A stretch of DNA of 50,225 nt from Enhygromyxa salina (GTDB taxonomy: Bacteria > Myxococcota_A > Polyangia > Nannocystales > Nannocystaceae), in contig NZ_PVNK01000209.1 of assembly GCF_002994615.1 (NCBI RefSeq), positions 1 through 50,225 of the forward strand. The letters are read 5' to 3'. Made by a program: the position numbers and the translations under genes. The notes under the pieces are model-generated. The model worked only from the letters and a program-made list of their open reading frames with translations. It was not told where the DNA came from and searched no databases. Positions 17,602-27,040 of the stretch are shown here, piece after piece. The number at the start of each line of letters is the position of its first letter. Position 1 is the stretch's first letter.

Positions 17602-17607
17602 GGGCCG

Positions 17608-17613
17608 TTGGTA
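17608..17613 (-). promoter_or_regulatory. -10-like hexamer abutting the parvulin ATG
   Basis: TACCAA on the minus strand ends 6 nt before ATG 17601. It suggests the parvulin gene has its own promoter separate from iadA. Confidence 0.35.
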
Positions 17614-17685
17614 CCAGCCGATCGCGCGCTTGACCAGGGAGCTCGCTCCGTCAACGCGCACGCGAAGGGAGCTTCGCGTTGACGC

Positions 17686-18885
17686 TCACTTTGGTTGGGA
17701 GCCCTCGAAGGGACCGCGAACGACGGCCTCAGCTCCGCGCACGAGCCAACGACCGCGCGCGAGCAGCCCGTCGACCTCGAGCGCGTCATCGAGGATCAGC
17801 AGATCGGCGTCGTGACCCACGGCGATCTCCCCCTTGCCGCGCAACCGTAGCAGCCTCGCGACGTTGGTCGTGAACAGCGGCAGCAGCTCGGCGAGCTCGA
17901 GGCCGTGGTCGGCGCTCGCCTCGCGGATCGTGGCCAGGAGCGTCGCCGACTGACCGACGCCGTAGTGCTCGAGCTGCCCCTGGGCGTCGAAGTGGGGCAT
18001 GCAGCCGCCTCCGTCCGAGGAGCAGGTCAGGTGCGAGAAGGGCAGCCCCTCGCGCTTCCACGCGGCGATCGCCTCGGCCGCCGAGAGCCCCTCGCCGACC
18101 TCGTCGGCCGGGAACGCGGTCAGATCGATGCAGGGCGCGAGCTCGGGCGCGCCGCGGACCAGCGCCGAGGCCTCCGTGAACAGCTCGCGCTTGCGGTTGA
18201 CGTGGGTCGGGTGGAACACGCGAGCCGGCAGCTCGCTGTGTTCGAGGGCCCGACGGACGAGCTCGAGCCCGCGCGCGCCGTCGCCGAGGTGGAGGTGGAG
18301 CACGCCGGCCTTGCCGCTGATCATGCCGGCCACGTGGACGTCGGCGGCGACGCGCAGGAACTCGTCGAAGCTCGGCTGCGACGAGCGGTGATCGCTGATC
18401 GCGAGCTCGCCGACGCCGATGACCGGATCGACGAACACGATGTCGTCGCGGACCGAGCCCGTCAGGGTCTTGACCGGGATCTCGTAGTTGCCGGTCCAAC
18501 ACCACGCGCTGAGGCCCTCCTCGCGCAGGGCGTAGGTCCGCGCGAGCAGCTCGCGCATGGTCCGGGTCGTGGCGTCGGTCCCGAGCAGCCCGACCACGCT
18601 GGTGACCCCGGCCAGGCTCAGCTCGGTCAGGGTCAGGGGCGGCACCCGGCTGGGGAAGCCGCCCTCCCCGCCCCCGCCCGTGACGTGGACGTGGGCGTCG
18701 ACGAGTCCCGGGACCACGCGCCGACCGGCGCAGTCGTGCTCGTCGACGCGGAGGCTGGCGGGCAGCGCCTCGAGGGCCGCGTCGCGCTCGGACAGCGCGA
18801 CGATGTGCGAGCCGGCGATCAACAGATCCCGGCGCCCGAGGGGCGCGGGAGCGTAGAGGTCGGCGTCGCGCAGCAGCGTCAGCAT
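17686..18885 (-). CDS. iadA: isoaspartyl dipeptidase (beta-aspartyl dipeptidase)
   Basis: 399 residues of the amidohydrolase superfamily, close to the 390 of E. coli IadA. It hydrolyses beta-aspartyl dipeptides, including beta-Asp-Arg from cyanophycinase, giving Asp and Arg. Marks: PGLVDAHVHVTGGGGEGGF (metal His pair), GVTSVVGLLGTDATTRT, ISDHRSSQPS, HPTHVNRKRELF, LTCSSDGGG (catalytic Asp) and GKGEIAVGHDADLLIL. Where E. coli has the carbamylated Lys (motif VIGVKCAISDHRS), this protein has GVGELAISDHRS, so Glu may bridge the metals. Its ATG directly abuts the TAG of the preceding phosphatase gene (18886-18888), implying coupled translation. Confidence 0.93.
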   Translation of the reverse strand: MLTLLRDADLYAPAPLGRRDLLIAGSHIVALSERDAALEALPASLRVDEHDCAGRRVVPGLVDAHVHVTGGGGEGGFPSRVPPLTLTELSLAGVTSVVGLLGTDATTRTMRELLARTYALREEGLSAWCWTGNYEIPVKTLTGSVRDDIVFVDPVIGVGELAISDHRSSQPSFDEFLRVAADVHVAGMISGKAGVLHLHLGDGARGLELVRRALEHSELPARVFHPTHVNRKRELFTEASALVRGAPELAPCIDLTAFPADEVGEGLSAAEAIAAWKREGLPFSHLTCSSDGGGCMPHFDAQGQLEHYGVGQSATLLATIREASADHGLELAELLPLFTTNVARLLRLRGKGEIAVGHDADLLILDDALEVDGLLARGRWLVRGAEAVVRGPFEGSQPK

Positions 18886-19386
18886 CTACAGACCGTAGCG
18901 CTCGCGGAGGTGGTTGAGCAGGCCCTTGCAGGCGGCCTCGACCAGATCGAAGGCCAGGCGAAAGTCCTCGGGCCCGCCGTAGTAGGGATCGGGGATCTCC
19001 GCGCTGTCCGGCGAGATCGGGTCGAAGGCGCGCAGCAGCCTGATCTTGGCCCTGGCCTCGGCGCTCGGGGCCAGCGCCTCGAGATCACTGACGTTGCCGC
19101 GGTCCATGCCGATCAGCAGGTCATGGTTGTCGAAGTCCTCGGGCGTGATCTGGCGGGCGATGCTGTGGAGCTCGAAGCCGCGGCGCCGGGCCTCCTTGCG
19201 GGCCCGCTTGTCGGCCAGCTCGCCCTTGTGCCACGCCCCGGTCCCGACGCTGTCGACTCGGATCCGCCCGCGGAGGCCCACGTCTGCGACGAGCTTGGTG
19301 AGCACCCCCTCGGCCGTGGGCGAGCGGCAGATGTTGCCGAGGCACACGAAGCAGATGCTGACCTTCTTCTGGGCGGGAGCGCTCAT
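18886..19386 (-). CDS. low-molecular-weight protein tyrosine phosphatase
   Basis: 166 residues, typical length for the family. The P-loop ICFVCLGNICRSPTAE lies near the N-terminus (Cys nucleophile and Arg of CX5R) and the general-acid segment DPYYGGPEDF is near the C-terminus. It removes phosphate from Tyr in cytoplasmic proteins or from small molecules. ATG 19386 lies 26 bp after the valS stop, and its TAG touches the iadA start, so valS, this gene and iadA probably form one transcription unit. The longer open frame upstream is a valS shadow. Confidence 0.95.
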   Translation of the reverse strand: MSAPAQKKVSICFVCLGNICRSPTAEGVLTKLVADVGLRGRIRVDSVGTGAWHKGELADKRARKEARRRGFELHSIARQITPEDFDNHDLLIGMDRGNVSDLEALAPSAEARAKIRLLRAFDPISPDSAEIPDPYYGGPEDFRLAFDLVEAACKGLLNHLRERYGL

Positions 19387-19412
19387 GAGACTCGAGACCG
19401 ACGGCGCGTCGG

Positions 19413-22172
19413 TCAGCTCAGCCGATCGAGCAGCGCCTGCTGCTTGGCGAGATTGTCGCGAAGGTCGGCCTGGCGCAACCTCTCCTTGGCCACGACCTCG
19501 GCCGGCGCCCGCTGCAAGAATTTCTCGTTGGCGAGCTTCTTGTCGAGGCCCCCGAGCTCCTTGCGCTTCTTGGCGATGTCCTTGGTCAGCCGCGCGCGCT
19601 CCTCGTCGAGATCGACGAGCCCCTCGAGCGGCAGCCCGACCTCGAAGCCGGCGACGACGGCCACCGAGCACTGTTTGGGCAGGCTCGCGTCGCGCCCGAG
19701 CACGGTCAGCGACTGCATGCGACCGACGAAGCTGGCGGGCTCGCGGATCCGCTCGAGCGAGGCGAGGATCTCGGGGTCGTCGCTGCGGACGAGGACCTCG
19801 ACGGGCTGGGCCGGTGAGATCTTGGACTCGGCCTTGAGCATGCGGTGGCTGGTGACCACGGCGATCAGCCGCTCGATGTCGCGCTGAGCCTCGGTCACCC
19901 GCGCGTCGGTCAGGATCGAGCCGACGGCGTGGACGGGTCCGGCCATGGTCCGGGACGCGCCCTCGCCCTCCGACAGCGGCCACGCGGCCATCATCAGGGT
20001 GCCCGACCCGCTCGCCTCGGGTTGCGAAGCTTTGGGCAAGCGCTGCCAGATCTCCTCGGTGATGAAGGGGATCATCGGATGCAGGACGCGCAGGACGAGG
20101 TCGAAGACCGTGGCCAGGGTGCCCTGCGTCGCCGCGCGCTCGGCCGGGTCGGCGTCGGCGGCGAGGCGGCGCTTGGCGAGCTCGAGGTACCAGTCACACA
20201 GCTCGTGCCAGACGAACTGGTAGGCCGCGTGGGCGGCGAGGTCGAGGCGCCAGCCGTCGAGCTGGGCGGCGAAGCCCTCGGCGAGCTCGAGCGCGCGGCC
20301 GAGGATCCAGCGGTCGGCGATCGACAGCCGCGCGAGGCCGTCGTCCGCGTCGAGGACCTCGGCGCGCCAGCGATCGAGATCGAGCCCGTCGAGCTTCATG
20401 CTCGCGAAGCGGGCCGCGTTCCACAGCTTGTTGCAGAAGTTCCGGTAGCCCTCGACCCGCGCGCGCGAGAACACGATCCCGGTCTCTTGCCCGGCCATCG
20501 TGCACAGGTAAAAGCGCAGCGCGTCGGCCCCGTAGGCGTCGACGAGCTCGACGGGGTCGACGACGTTGCCCTTGGTCTTGGACATCTTCTGGCCGTCTTC
20601 GCCGAGCACCATCGAGTGGAGGTAGACCGTCCGAAACGGGACCTGGCCGGTGAAGTGGAGCCCGAACATCATCATCCGCGCGACCCAGAAGAACAGGATG
20701 TCCCAGCCCGTCTCCATCAGCGAGGTCGGGTAGAAGCGATCGAGCTCGCTGTCTTCGGCCGGCCAGCCGAGGGTCGTCAGGGGCCACAGGCCCGACGAGA
20801 ACCACGTGTCGAGCACGTCCTCGTCCTGGTGGATGGCGGCGCTGCCACAGCCCGCGCACGCGCTCGGATCCTCGCGCGCGACCGTGATGTGGCCGCACTC
20901 GTCGCAGTGCCACGCCGGGATCCGGTGGCCCCACCACAGCTGGCGAGAGATGCACCAGTCGCGGATGTTCTCCATCCAGCGGAAGTAGTCGGCGGCGCGG
21001 TGCTCGGGGTAGATCACCGTGGCGCCGCTGCGCACGGCCTCGATCGCGGGCCCGGCGAGGGGCCCGACGTCCACGAACCACTGGAACGAAGGCAGCGGCT
21101 CGACGATCACGCCCGAGCGCTGGCTGCGACCGATGCTGAGCGCGTGGGCCTCGGTCTTGACGAGCAGGCCCTCGGCCTCGAGATCGGCGAGCACCGCCGC
21201 GCGGGCCTGTTTGACCGTGAGCCCGACGTACTTCTCGGGCGCCGGGGCCTGGATCTTGCCGTCGAAGTCGATGATCTGGATGAGCTCGAGATCGTGACGC
21301 TTGCCGGTCTCGAAGTCGTTTTGGTCGTGGGCCGGGGTGACCTTCACGGCCCCGGTGCCGAACCCGACCTTCACGAGGATCGCGTCGGCGATGATCGGGA
21401 CCTCGCGTCCGGTCAGCGGCAGCTTCACGCGCTCACCGATCAGATGCTGGTAGCGCTCGTCGTCGGGGTGCACGGCGACCGCCGCGTCGCCGAGCATGGT
21501 CTCGGGGCGCGTGGTCGCGACCACGAGCTTGGTGTCGGGGCGCCCGGCGACCGGGTAGGCGATGTGCCAGAGGCTGCCCTGGGTCTCCTCGTGCTCGACC
21601 TCGAGGTCGCTGAGCGCCGTGTGCGAGCCCCAGTCCCAGTTGATCAGGCGATAGTCGCGGTAGATCAGCCCCTGCTCGTGGAGCCGGACGAAGGCCTCGC
21701 GGACCGCCCGGGACGAGACCTCGTCCATCGTGAACCGGTAGCGCGACCAGTCGAGCGAGGCGCCGAGGGCCTCGTGCTGGCGATCGATGATGCCGCCGTG
21801 GGCTTGTTTCCAGTCCCAGACCCGCTCGAGAAACGCCTCGCGGCCGATCTCGTGGCGGCTCTTGTTCTCGCGCGCGAGCAGGTCTCGCTCGACCATGACC
21901 TGAGTTGCGATGCCAGCGTGGTCGGTGCCCGGCAGCCACAGGGCCCGAGCGCCGCGCATGCGATGCCAGCGGACGAGCGTGTCTTCGATCGTCGCCGTGA
22001 GCGCGTGGCCCATGTGCAGGCGGCCGGTGACGTTGGGCGGCGGCAGGACGCAGGTGAAATGGGGACCGTCGCCCTCCGCCGGTGAGAACAGGTCATTGTC
22101 GCGCCACTGCGCGTACCACCGCTTCTCGACCGTCGCCGGCTCGTAGACCTTGGCGAACTCCTGATCGGACAT
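19413..22172 (-). CDS. valS: valyl-tRNA synthetase
   Basis: 919 residues, normal for bacterial ValRS. Class I synthetase charging tRNA-Val in the cytoplasm. The HIGH-type motif reads NVTGRLHMGHAL near residue 45. The editing (CP1) domain follows with TTRPETMLGDAAVAVHPDD. A Cys4 zinc-like knuckle (CDECGH ... CAGCGS) precedes LDTWFSSGLWP, and the KMSKS signature appears as KMSKTKGNVVDP. The C-terminus ends in the usual coiled-coil arm (LTKDIAKKRKELGGLDKKL, then ANEKFLQRAPAEVV). ATG 22172 (MSDQEFAK) is chosen over an upstream ATG at 22202 on family length. It is probably the first gene of the run leading to iadA. Confidence 0.98.
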   Translation of the reverse strand: MSDQEFAKVYEPATVEKRWYAQWRDNDLFSPAEGDGPHFTCVLPPPNVTGRLHMGHALTATIEDTLVRWHRMRGARALWLPGTDHAGIATQVMVERDLLARENKSRHEIGREAFLERVWDWKQAHGGIIDRQHEALGASLDWSRYRFTMDEVSSRAVREAFVRLHEQGLIYRDYRLINWDWGSHTALSDLEVEHEETQGSLWHIAYPVAGRPDTKLVVATTRPETMLGDAAVAVHPDDERYQHLIGERVKLPLTGREVPIIADAILVKVGFGTGAVKVTPAHDQNDFETGKRHDLELIQIIDFDGKIQAPAPEKYVGLTVKQARAAVLADLEAEGLLVKTEAHALSIGRSQRSGVIVEPLPSFQWFVDVGPLAGPAIEAVRSGATVIYPEHRAADYFRWMENIRDWCISRQLWWGHRIPAWHCDECGHITVAREDPSACAGCGSAAIHQDEDVLDTWFSSGLWPLTTLGWPAEDSELDRFYPTSLMETGWDILFFWVARMMMFGLHFTGQVPFRTVYLHSMVLGEDGQKMSKTKGNVVDPVELVDAYGADALRFYLCTMAGQETGIVFSRARVEGYRNFCNKLWNAARFASMKLDGLDLDRWRAEVLDADDGLARLSIADRWILGRALELAEGFAAQLDGWRLDLAAHAAYQFVWHELCDWYLELAKRRLAADADPAERAATQGTLATVFDLVLRVLHPMIPFITEEIWQRLPKASQPEASGSGTLMMAAWPLSEGEGASRTMAGPVHAVGSILTDARVTEAQRDIERLIAVVTSHRMLKAESKISPAQPVEVLVRSDDPEILASLERIREPASFVGRMQSLTVLGRDASLPKQCSVAVVAGFEVGLPLEGLVDLDEERARLTKDIAKKRKELGGLDKKLANEKFLQRAPAEVVAKERLRQADLRDNLAKQQALLDRLS

Positions 22173-22240
22173 CGCGTGAACCTGCCACAGCAAGCCGGGC
22201 ATTGCACCGGGTCACGACACCACGCAGACACCACGCAAGA

Positions 22241-22266
22241 GGCCCGTGCGATTCCTCGCACGGGCC
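22241..22266 (-). terminator. intrinsic-type hairpin between response regulator and valS
   Basis: GGCCCGTGCG (22241-22250) and its perfect complement (22257-22266) form a 10-bp stem with a 6-nt loop, 44 bp past the minus-strand stop at 22311. The trailing U-tract is weak (CTCTTGCG). Confidence 0.6.
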
Positions 22267-22310
22267 CAACTCGAGCGGCCTGAAGCGGCACGACGCGTGC
22301 GCGCCTGGAG

Positions 22311-23324
22311 CTACTGGACCTTCTGCTTGATCAGCTCTTCGGCGAGGTCGGGCACGACCTCCCAGACCACCTGCTCGACCACTTCCTGGCTGAGCTGAAG
22401 GAGCGCCTGCACAGCGGCTGGATCGAGGCCGGCGACGGCGCCGTTGGTCCCGGCCGCAGCCTTGATGCGCTCGAGCATGCCGGAGGTCGGCGAGCCCGCA
22501 GCGGTGAAGGGGATCGGGATCGCGATCGGGATCTGGCCAGCGGGGGCGGACGACGGCGCCGAGCCCGATGCCGAACGTGGCGCAGAACCTGGAGCCGATC
22601 GTGGCGCCGATCGTGGCGCAGACCGTGGCGCAGAAGCCGGGGCCGAAGACGGCGCGCGAGCGGGCCGAGCTGCCGGAGCTCGCGCCGCGGGCTTGGCCGC
22701 AGGCTTGGCAGCCGCGGGTGGACGCGCCGCTCCGGGCGGACGCGCCGCTGCAGGCGGACGCGCCGCTGCAGGAGGACGCGCCGCTGCGGGCGGACGCGCC
22801 GCTGCAGGAGGACGCGCCGATCCGGGCGGACGCGCCGCTGTGGGCGGACGGGCGGCCGGAGGCCTCGCGGCTGCGGGCGGCTTGGCGGCCGCGGGCGCCC
22901 GCGCGGCAGGAGCCGCTGCGGGCGGTCGCGCGGCGGCGGCGGGACGAGCCCCCCGACCGAGCGAGGCGGCGACCTTGTCGATCAGCTCCTGGCTGTCGAA
23001 GGGCTTGCCGATGTAATTGTCAGCGCCGGCCGCGGAGATCTCGGCCTCACCGATGCCGCCCTTGGCGGGGATCAGCATGATGACCGGGATGTTGGCCGTT
23101 GCCGGGTTGGCCTTGAGCGCCTGTACGACCTCGAAGCCGCTCGGCTCACCCGGGGCGAGGCTATGATCGATGAGGATGACGTCGGCCTGCATCTGCTTGG
23201 CCCGAGCGACGGCCTCGGATCCCTTGCTCACCGCGGTCACCTTCGCGTCCTCAGCCGCGAAAGTGATCTTGATGGCCAAGCGCATTGTCTTGGAATCGTC
23301 GATCGCAAGGATCTTGGTGGGCAT
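22311..23324 (-). CDS. response regulator with Ala/Pro repeat linker and C-terminal helical domain
   Basis: 337 residues. Receiver domain 1-125: LAIDDSKTMR (acidic pair D9/D10), phosphoacceptor D53 in ILIDHSLAPGE, and IGKPF with the conserved Lys. The usual Thr/Ser after the fourth strand is replaced (VIMLIPAKGG), which may alter signalling. Residues about 130-275 are Pro/Ala/Arg/Ser repeats of the type PPAAAR (18-bp DNA period) and SAPR (12-bp period). The C-terminus (VQALLQLSQEVVEQVVWEVVPDLAEELIKQK) matches a short helical domain common at the ends of delta-proteobacterial regulators. No output DNA-binding domain is present. ATG 23324 follows GGGGA; the longer frame covers the divergent methyltransferase gene. 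Confidence 0.9.
   Translation of the reverse strand: MPTKILAIDDSKTMRLAIKITFAAEDAKVTAVSKGSEAVARAKQMQADVILIDHSLAPGEPSGFEVVQALKANPATANIPVIMLIPAKGGIGEAEISAAGADNYIGKPFDSQELIDKVAASLGRGARPAAAARPPAAAPAARAPAAAKPPAAARPPAARPPTAARPPGSARPPAAARPPAAARPPAAARPPAAARPPGAARPPAAAKPAAKPAARAPAARPARAPSSAPASAPRSAPRSAPRSAPGSAPRSASGSAPSSAPAGQIPIAIPIPFTAAGSPTSGMLERIKAAAGTNGAVAGLDPAAVQALLQLSQEVVEQVVWEVVPDLAEELIKQKVQ
22565..22905. repeat. imperfect in-gene tandem repeats (18-bp and 12-bp periods)
   Basis: Inside the response-regulator linker, about 22715-22880 repeats an 18-bp unit encoding PPAAAR variants. About 22570-22640 repeats a 12-bp unit encoding SAPR variants. Confidence 0.75.
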
Positions 23325-23364
23325 ATGTGGGGTCCCCCGAACTTCGGTGTGGCGGGCAAAGGCG

Positions 23365-23370
23365 TACCAT
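23365..23370 (+). promoter_or_regulatory. -10 hexamer setting the methyltransferase start
   Basis: TACCAT overlaps an ATG (23369) but ends 7 nt before an in-frame GTG (23378). If it is the promoter, the ATG is not in the mRNA and the GTG is the true, leaderless start. Confidence 0.4.
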
Positions 23371-23377
23371 GGGCTCC

Positions 23378-24475
23378 GTGAGCGGGTCAACGAAGCGGCC
23401 TGAACAGGACCCGGCAAATCCCCACGCCGATCCGCGCTCGGACCACGCGGCCCCCCCCGTACCCGAGATCCGCGCGGCGATCGACGGACTCGAGCGCCCG
23501 ATCGACCTGCGCGCACGCGTAGTCTCCCCGCGTCACGTCGAGCCACAGCCAGCCGACTCGAGCGCGCGGGGCCGCTCGCCCTCAACGAGCGCGACGGGTC
23601 CGTTTCGGCTCGGCTCGGCCTGGTCACGGCTGATCGACAGCCTGGTCGGCGACGTGATCCTGACCCACATCCCCGGCCAGCGGGTCCTCGACCTCGGCTA
23701 CGGGAGCCCCGAGCTCAGCGAGTGGGTCGAGGCTCGGGTCGGCGAGCACCTCTCGATCGTCGAGAAAGGCGCGCTCGAGCACCCTCCGAGCAAGATCGTC
23801 GACGCCTCGGGCTTTCTCCCGGCGAGCGAGTTCCTCGACGCCGACGGCAAGCTCATGATCCCCGAGGACGACGAGGCCGACGGACCCGCCCTGAGCCTCG
23901 CGGAGTACGCGGACGCCAGCTTCGACGTGGTCTACTGCGTACGGACCTTCCCCCACCTGGGCTACGACACCGAGAGCTCCGAACGGCTCGGGCGCCAGCT
24001 CCTGCGCGAGGCCGCGCGCGTGACCGTCGACGGCGGGACCGTGTTCGTGCAGATCGCCAACCCACGCAGCCTCCGCGGGATCGTCGAGGGCATCCGCAAC
24101 CCGATCACCGTGGTCTCGCGCCGCCGCATGATCCTCGGCGATCGCTACGGGCTCACGCGCTGGGACACGATCTCGAGGTTTTTGCGCTTCTTGCCCCCGG
24201 AGCTCGAGCTGGGCCGCTTCCACGGGCTCGGCGTCATGATCCCCCACAACGCGACGCTGCAGCTCCCGGTCGTTGGCCGCGTGCTCTCGCGCCTCGAGTG
24301 GCGGCTGCGCGACCTGGCCGTGGTCCGTCGCTTCGGGGCCCAGATGCTGATTGTCCTGCGTCGCCTCCACCGCAGCGACCCGACCCTCGCCGAGGGCGGG
24401 CGCCCACGCGCGAGCCTGTCGGCGAGCCTGCGCGAGGCCCTGTCATCCAGTACCCGCAGCCTGGGGAAGTCTTGA
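23378..24475 (+). CDS. class I SAM-dependent methyltransferase-like protein
   Basis: 365 residues from GTG 23378 (ATG 23369 would add three). After a polar N-terminal region of about 95 residues, motif I appears as RVLDLGYGSPELSEWV, followed by an acidic strand end, then YADASFDVVYCVRTFPHLGYD (motif IV region) and LREAARVTVDGGTVFVQIANP, matching the Rossmann methyltransferase pattern. The glycine motif is GYGSPE rather than the commoner GxGxG, so SAM binding is likely but not certain. The substrate is unknown. Divergent from the response regulator gene, and 82 bp before the sigma-54 activator. Confidence 0.75.
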   Translation: MSGSTKRPEQDPANPHADPRSDHAAPPVPEIRAAIDGLERPIDLRARVVSPRHVEPQPADSSARGRSPSTSATGPFRLGSAWSRLIDSLVGDVILTHIPGQRVLDLGYGSPELSEWVEARVGEHLSIVEKGALEHPPSKIVDASGFLPASEFLDADGKLMIPEDDEADGPALSLAEYADASFDVVYCVRTFPHLGYDTESSERLGRQLLREAARVTVDGGTVFVQIANPRSLRGIVEGIRNPITVVSRRRMILGDRYGLTRWDTISRFLRFLPPELELGRFHGLGVMIPHNATLQLPVVGRVLSRLEWRLRDLAVVRRFGAQMLIVLRRLHRSDPTLAEGGRPRASLSASLREALSSSTRSLGKS

Positions 24476-24501
24476 GAATCGGCCCCAGCGCCAAAACACA
24501 C

Positions 24502-24529
24502 GGCCGCGCGAGCGCCCGCGCGCGCGGCC
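24502..24529 (+). terminator. GC-rich hairpin after methyltransferase gene
   Basis: GGCCGCGCG (24502-24510) and CGCGCGGCC (24521-24529) form a perfect 9-bp stem with a 10-nt loop, 27 bp after the stop codon. It is followed by TCGTCCTTCG, a poor U-tract. Confidence 0.5.
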
Positions 24530-24544
24530 TCGTCCTTCGCGGGG

Positions 24545-24550
24545 TAAGCT
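24545..24550 (+). promoter_or_regulatory. -10 hexamer abutting a GTG start
   Basis: TAAGCT ends 7 nt before GTG 24558, with no Shine-Dalgarno sequence. Confidence 0.4.
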
Positions 24551-24557
24551 GCCGACG

Positions 24558-25973
<1,416 letters not shown>

Positions 25974-26242
25974 GCCTTCACCGACTGATCCGCACAGCTC
26001 GGTCCTGTCCTGGAGACCAGCGTAGTGATCTCCCGGACGGTGGGGATCGCGTGCATTCTCCGCGAAGCTCACTATCCTTTCGATCTCGATGACAAATAAC
26101 GGCACTGTGCCAAAGATCGTCCGACCTTTGACGACATTCTGCGGCACGATCGTTTTGAGGCGCGACAATGCACAAGTCACGATACTCTAAGTTGTTGTGA
26201 TCATTGATGATCGCCAAGACGCTCTCCGAGGTCCGGTCCGGC
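25974..26242. other. AT-richer intergenic region before the pilin genes
   Basis: A 269-bp gap, noticeably richer in A/T than its surroundings. It contains the sigma-54-like site at 26143-26156, a TACTCT hexamer at 26183-26188 that could act with the housekeeping sigma factor, and the small palindrome GGCACTGTGCC at 26101-26111. No gene was seen. Confidence 0.6.
26143..26156 (+). promoter_or_regulatory. candidate sigma-54 promoter for pilin gene
   Basis: GGCACG-ATCG-TT matches the -24 half and spacing of the sigma-54 consensus, but the -12 dinucleotide GC is TT. It lies about 87 bp before the pilin start chosen here. A sigma-54 activator gene is directly upstream. Confidence 0.3.
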
Positions 26243-26959
26243 ATGACTACTGCTAACACCCAAGCGAACCCGATGCGAACTCCCACCCCACGACGCCGCG
26301 CATGCTCCGGGACCTCACCGGGTCGCGCCGCTCGCCAGCGAGGCTTCACCCTCGTCGAGCTGCTCACCGTCGTCGCGATCTTGGGCATCATGGCGACGCT
26401 CGCACTCGTTGGCTACACCAAGAACGTTCGCAACGCCCGACGCACCGAGGTCATCGGCGATCTCTCAAACCTCTCGCTGCGCGAGAACGGGTTGATGTCG
26501 GTCCGCGGTCACTACGCGTCGACTTCGACGAGCGAGGACGACACCTACCCCGTCGCCCCCAACGAGCTCCAAAACAAGGACGGCGCGATCCAGTGGGACA
26601 TCTCGCAGCCGGGCTACACGCTCGACGCGGTCGCAATCGGGACGCCCTACTTTCAAGCCGGCGGCCTCGAGCACGGCTACGACGCGATGGGCTTCATGCC
26701 CGAGGGCGGCCACTCCTGGTGCGTGTACGGGGTCATCTCCGGCGACGGGACCAACGGCGAGTTTGGTGACGAGCCGCCCGCGCTGCCGCTCGCGGCCGAG
26801 GTGTTCCCCAACGGCGCGCAGCTCGACCGCTTCTACGCCCGCGACTGGTTCTACGCCTTTGCCAAGTGCGACTTCGATCGCGACGGCACCTACTGGGAAT
26901 TCACGACCGCTCACTTCTCCACCGACGTGTCGATGGGCGACAGCAACTTCGGCGAGTGA
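26243..26959 (+). CDS. type IV pilin-like protein (prepilin)
   Basis: 238 residues. A basic leader precedes the prepilin peptidase site in RQRG/FTLVELLTVVAILGIM. The cleaved chain starts with Phe, Glu is at position 5, and a long hydrophobic helix follows. The globular part of about 180 residues contains two Cys (SWCVYG, AKCDFD) near its end, possibly a disulfide-bonded D-loop. It probably is a major or minor pilin or pseudopilin assembled in the envelope. The start is uncertain: ATG 26243 has GAGG 11 nt upstream; ATG 26273 would give a 24-residue leader; 26207 is also in frame. The next pilin gene starts 81 bp later. Confidence 0.88.
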   Translation: MTTANTQANPMRTPTPRRRACSGTSPGRAARQRGFTLVELLTVVAILGIMATLALVGYTKNVRNARRTEVIGDLSNLSLRENGLMSVRGHYASTSTSEDDTYPVAPNELQNKDGAIQWDISQPGYTLDAVAIGTPYFQAGGLEHGYDAMGFMPEGGHSWCVYGVISGDGTNGEFGDEPPALPLAAEVFPNGAQLDRFYARDWFYAFAKCDFDRDGTYWEFTTAHFSTDVSMGDSNFGE

Positions 26960-27040
26960 GCACCACGACTCAGCCAAACCACAGCAAGACCGCCTGACCA
27001 CCGTCAGGCCTCACATCAGGACGACGAAGGACAGGACAAC

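Noticed and set aside
17905..19887. 660-codon plus-strand frame opposite iadA and the phosphatase
   Set aside because: Shadow of two well-identified minus-strand genes.
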